6,535 nucleotides of DNA from Propionibacteriaceae bacterium. GTDB lineage: Bacteria; Actinomycetota; Actinomycetes; Propionibacteriales; Propionibacteriaceae. A program made the translations under genes and the position numbers. The notes beneath the pieces were generated by a model that saw nothing but the letters and a program-made list of their open reading frames with translations, made no database searches and had not been told where the DNA came from. Below are positions 4,666 to 6,535 of the stretch, one piece after another (the stretch's first letter is position 1; every line of letters starts with the position of its first letter). The DNA lies in the NCBI GenBank assembly GCA_003153855.1, contig PMBM01000048.1, positions 46,771 through 53,305 of the forward strand, given 5' to 3'.

Positions 4666-5187
4666 TCAGTAGCCGATCTTCCAGCCCTCGAGCAGGCCGC
4701 GCAGGTACGCGGCCTGGCTCACGTGGGCGACGGCGTCGTCGATCATGCTGACGATCCGTACGCCGCGGGTGACCGGGCTCCCTCCGAAGTGCCCGATGAC
4801 GTCGTCGAGGTCGGTGTCGGACAGGCCCTGGAGGTATGTGACGAGGGCCGCGACCACCGCCTCGAGGTAGCCGCTGAGGAGTGACGGGTCGTCGACCCGC
4901 ACCTTCGCCACATCGGCGGGCTGGTCCCCGAAGCCCATGTCCTGGGCGGGACGGTCGAGGCCGAGCTTCTCGGCCCAGCCGGCCTCGGTCCAGACCTGCG
5001 AGCCACCGGAGAGGCGAGCGAGCTGGGCATCCATCTGGCGACCCGAGTGCCACACGAGCCACGCGATCGAGGAGTGCGTGTCGTCGGGCATGTGGTTCAC
5101 GACATCCGCCGAGATGTCCTTCAGCACCTGGCGGGAGCTGTCGACGGGCCGCTGGGCGGCGTCGATCAGGATCTCGCGAGCATCCAT
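4666..5187 (-). CDS. DinB-fold (DinB_2 / DUF664-like) protein
   Basis: The 173-residue product matches the four-helix DinB / mycothiol-dependent enzyme superfamily. It has an N-terminal helix with REILIDAAQRPVDSSRQVL, then SSIAWLVWHSGRQMDAQL (39-56), which carries the first metal-ligand His (His47). The closing helix DDAVAHVSQAAYLRGLLEG (150-168) carries the second ligand region. There the usual H-x3-H is D-x3-H (Asp151, His155), a variant seen in other actinobacterial members. Members are metal-dependent thiol (mycothiol or bacillithiol) transferases or isomerases, or proteins of unknown role; I cannot assign a reaction. Start ATG 5187 has GAAGGAG four bases upstream. The gene lies between the SDR-DUF2867 gene (55 bases upstream) and the HAD gene (56 bases downstream) on the same strand, compatible with an operon. 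The family call is firm; the function is open. Confidence 0.85.
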   Translation of the reverse strand: MDAREILIDAAQRPVDSSRQVLKDISADVVNHMPDDTHSSIAWLVWHSGRQMDAQLARLSGGSQVWTEAGWAEKLGLDRPAQDMGFGDQPADVAKVRVDDPSLLSGYLEAVVAALVTYLQGLSDTDLDDVIGHFGGSPVTRGVRIVSMIDDAVAHVSQAAYLRGLLEGWKIGY

Positions 5188-5191
5188 GGAA

Positions 5192-5198
5192 CTCCTTC
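5192..5198 (-). promoter_or_regulatory. Shine-Dalgarno (GAAGGAG) of the DinB-fold gene
   Basis: On the minus strand GAAGGAG ends four bases before ATG 5187. It is close to the anti-16S consensus, and no TANNNT box is placed for a leaderless start here, in contrast to the HAD gene downstream. This suits translation from a transcript that begins further upstream. Confidence 0.75.
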
Positions 5199-5203
5199 AG
5201 TTG

Positions 5204-5240
5204 GGTGCCTCCACTGTGGCACCGCGGCTCGGCGCCCGAG
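5204..5240 (-). repeat. Two adjacent hairpins between the SDR-DUF2867 and DinB genes
   Basis: CTCGG (5228-5232) pairs with CCGAG (5236-5240) around a 3-base loop, three bases after the SDR stop codon. GGTGCC (5204-5209) pairs with GGCACC (5218-5223) around an 8-base loop; inside this, CCAC-T-GTGG (5211-5219) is an alternative fold. Together they fill most of the 55-base gap. They could end or attenuate the upstream transcript, stabilise an mRNA 3' end, or be an operator. No T-run is present, so a classical terminator is not supported. Confidence 0.4.
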
Positions 5241-5242
5241 AG

Positions 5243-6535
5243 TCAGTTGGCCTTATCCGCTGGGACCGGGCTGGGATTCTCGGCCGCCAGGCGTTCCGCC
5301 TCGGCCTTCACGCCCGCCTGCATCGGGCCGAAGACGAACCGGTGGAAGGGCTTGAGCGACCACCAGTACAGGTGACCGCCCAGACCGCGCGGGTAGAAGA
5401 TCGCAGCTTGGCGGAGGTGGCTCCCTGCGCCGTCGGGTGACACCTCGAACTCGAGCCAGGCGAGCCCTGGCGCACGCATCTCCGCGCGGAGCCGCAGCAG
5501 CCGACCGCGGTCGATCTCCTCGACCCGCCAGAAGTCCACGGCGTCGTCGACCCACAGGCGCTGGGCGTCCCTCCGGCCGCGTCGCATGCCTGGACCACCG
5601 ACCAGGCGATCCAGAAGACCGCGGGCCCACCAGGCCAGGGGCCACGAGTACCAGCCGCGCTCCCCGCCGATCTCCTCCAGCACCTGCCAGAGCATGTCGG
5701 CCGGAGCGTCGACCTCGACCTCGCGGTCGTCCCGGTACAGGGAGCCGCCCGCCCAGTCGGGGTCCGAGGGAAGTGGGTCGCTGGGTGCTCCGGGATCGGA
5801 CGCCGACGACCAGCGGGTCGTCACCTCCGAGCCCGCGATCCTCGCGAGAGCCAGCTCGACCGCCTGGTCGAAGCCGATGAGCCCGTCGGCCGGGTCCGGT
5901 ACGTACTGGGCGATGTCGTGCTCCGAGCAGACGACCTCGTGGATGAGCGAGTCGACCAGCGGGCGCGCCAGCGATGCCGGCACCGGCGTGACGAGCGAGA
6001 CCCAGAGGCTCGACAGCCGCGGCGTGAGCACACCGACGGGCACGATCACGCGCGGACGGAGCCCTGACACGGCCGCGTACCGCTGCATCATGTCGCGGTA
6101 CGTGAGCACCTCGGGGCCGCCGATGTCGAACGTGCGGCTCACGTCGGGCGGCATGCTCGCGCTCCCGACCAGGTAGCGCAGGACGTCGCGGATCGCGATC
6201 GGCTGGACGCGGTTGGTGACCCACGAGGGGGTCGTCATGACGGGGAGCCGCTCGGTGAGGTAGCGCATCATCTCGAACGACGCCGAGCCCGAGCCGATGA
6301 CCACCGCGGCCTGCAGCACGGTCGCCGGCACGCCGCTGTTCAGCAGGATGTCGCCGACCTCCTTGCGAGAGGCCATGTGCGGCGAGAGCTCTCCTGCAGG
6401 ATGCATGCCGCCGAGGTAGACGATCCGGCCGACACCGGCCTCGCGCGCAGCCCGCGCGAACGCCATGGCCACCTGGCGATCCTTGGCCTCGAACCCCTTG
6501 CCGGCTCCCATCGAGTGGATGAGGAAGTACGCGAC
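5243..6535 (-). CDS. SDR-like NAD(P)-binding protein fused to DUF2867 (5' end outside window)
   Basis: The minus-strand frame is open from the window edge to TGA at 5245-5243, giving 430 visible residues. The first codons read VAYFLIHSMGAGKGFEAKD, the conserved continuation of the Rossmann domain. The true start therefore lies upstream, and the Gly-rich nucleotide loop (about 70-80 residues by family comparison) is missing. Visible residues 1-145 hold IVYLGG (38-43) and the substrate-side segment TVLQAAVVIGSGS, then DIGGPEVLTYRDMM, typical of atypical or extended SDR proteins. A linker rich in Ser, Asp and Pro (about 243-262) leads to a DUF2867 domain (265 to about 425) with SLYRDDREVEV, GWYSWPLAWW and PFHRFVFGPM. 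Such fusions are common in actinobacteria; their reaction is unknown, with an NAD(P)-dependent role likely. It probably heads the transcript containing the DinB and HAD genes. Confidence 0.88.
   Translation of the reverse strand, partial: VAYFLIHSMGAGKGFEAKDRQVAMAFARAAREAGVGRIVYLGGMHPAGELSPHMASRKEVGDILLNSGVPATVLQAAVVIGSGSASFEMMRYLTERLPVMTTPSWVTNRVQPIAIRDVLRYLVGSASMPPDVSRTFDIGGPEVLTYRDMMQRYAAVSGLRPRVIVPVGVLTPRLSSLWVSLVTPVPASLARPLVDSLIHEVVCSEHDIAQYVPDPADGLIGFDQAVELALARIAGSEVTTRWSSASDPGAPSDPLPSDPDWAGGSLYRDDREVEVDAPADMLWQVLEEIGGERGWYSWPLAWWARGLLDRLVGGPGMRRGRRDAQRLWVDDAVDFWRVEEIDRGRLLRLRAEMRAPGLAWLEFEVSPDGAGSHLRQAAIFYPRGLGGHLYWWSLKPFHRFVFGPMQAGVKAEAERLAAENPSPVPADKAN

Noticed and set aside
3845..4672. 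Long plus-strand frame (275 codons) antisense to the HAD gene
   Set aside because: It has no recognisable domain and composition typical of antisense frames in GC-rich DNA, while the opposite strand has all four HAD motifs.
4610..5062. Upstream extension of the HAD frame to 5062, giving a 402-residue protein
   Set aside because: The extra part is Arg/Pro/Gly-rich low-complexity sequence overlapping the DinB gene in another frame. A well-placed -10 box and GTG at 4609 give a normal HAD length.
5253..6224. Alternative minus-strand frame (323 codons) inside the SDR-DUF2867 gene
   Set aside because: It is dominated by Arg, Pro and Gly, consistent with a frame-shifted reading of a GC-rich gene; the conserved SDR and DUF2867 sequence is in the other frame.
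1..6535. Mobile elements, attachment sites, CRISPR arrays, tRNA or rRNA genes, toxin-antitoxin or defence genes
   Set aside because: Scanning both strands showed no transposase or integrase motifs, no regularly spaced repeats, no tRNA-like cloverleaf, and no recognisable defence domain.

Overview
The window comes from a high-GC bacterium, most likely an actinomycete (Actinomycetota). G/C dominates third codon positions, GTG starts are common, and at least four genes have an actinobacterial-type TANNNT -10 box only 6-7 bases before the start codon, the arrangement of leaderless mRNAs. I cannot place it more finely; a Nocardioides-like relative is only a guess.

Layout. 1-261 (+) is the 3' end of an isochorismatase-like cysteine hydrolase gene. 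335-771 (+) holds a 26-codon leaderless ORF whose stop overlaps (GTGA) the start of a 119-residue, four-helix membrane protein. This unit converges, with a 3-base gap, on a TetR-family regulator (775-1653, -). The regulator is divergent from a two-gene unit (1708-2669, +) encoding a DUF2231-like membrane protein and a short flavodoxin-fold protein. A 55-base divergent promoter region containing an ACATT-N7-AATGT inverted repeat lies between them. 2860-3789 (+) is a membrane-anchored alpha/beta hydrolase with its own leaderless-type promoter. The right part is all on the minus strand, converging on the hydrolase: an SDR-like NAD(P)-binding protein fused to a DUF2867 domain (5243-6535, 5' end outside the window), a DinB-fold protein (4666-5187) and a HAD-family hydrolase (3854-4609).

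How the genes fit together. The clearest functional unit is the TetR / DUF2231-like / flavodoxin divergon, which looks like a small regulated redox or membrane-stress module. The SDR-DUF2867, DinB and HAD genes are closely spaced (55-56 bases) and may be co-transcribed, although the HAD gene also has its own promoter. The remaining genes are ordinary housekeeping or accessory enzymes. I found no mobile element, CRISPR array, tRNA, rRNA, phage gene or defence system, and no strong evidence for a new large system. The best leads are small ones: the coupled micro-ORF, the regulated flavodoxin pair, and the over-represented palindrome CGTACG.
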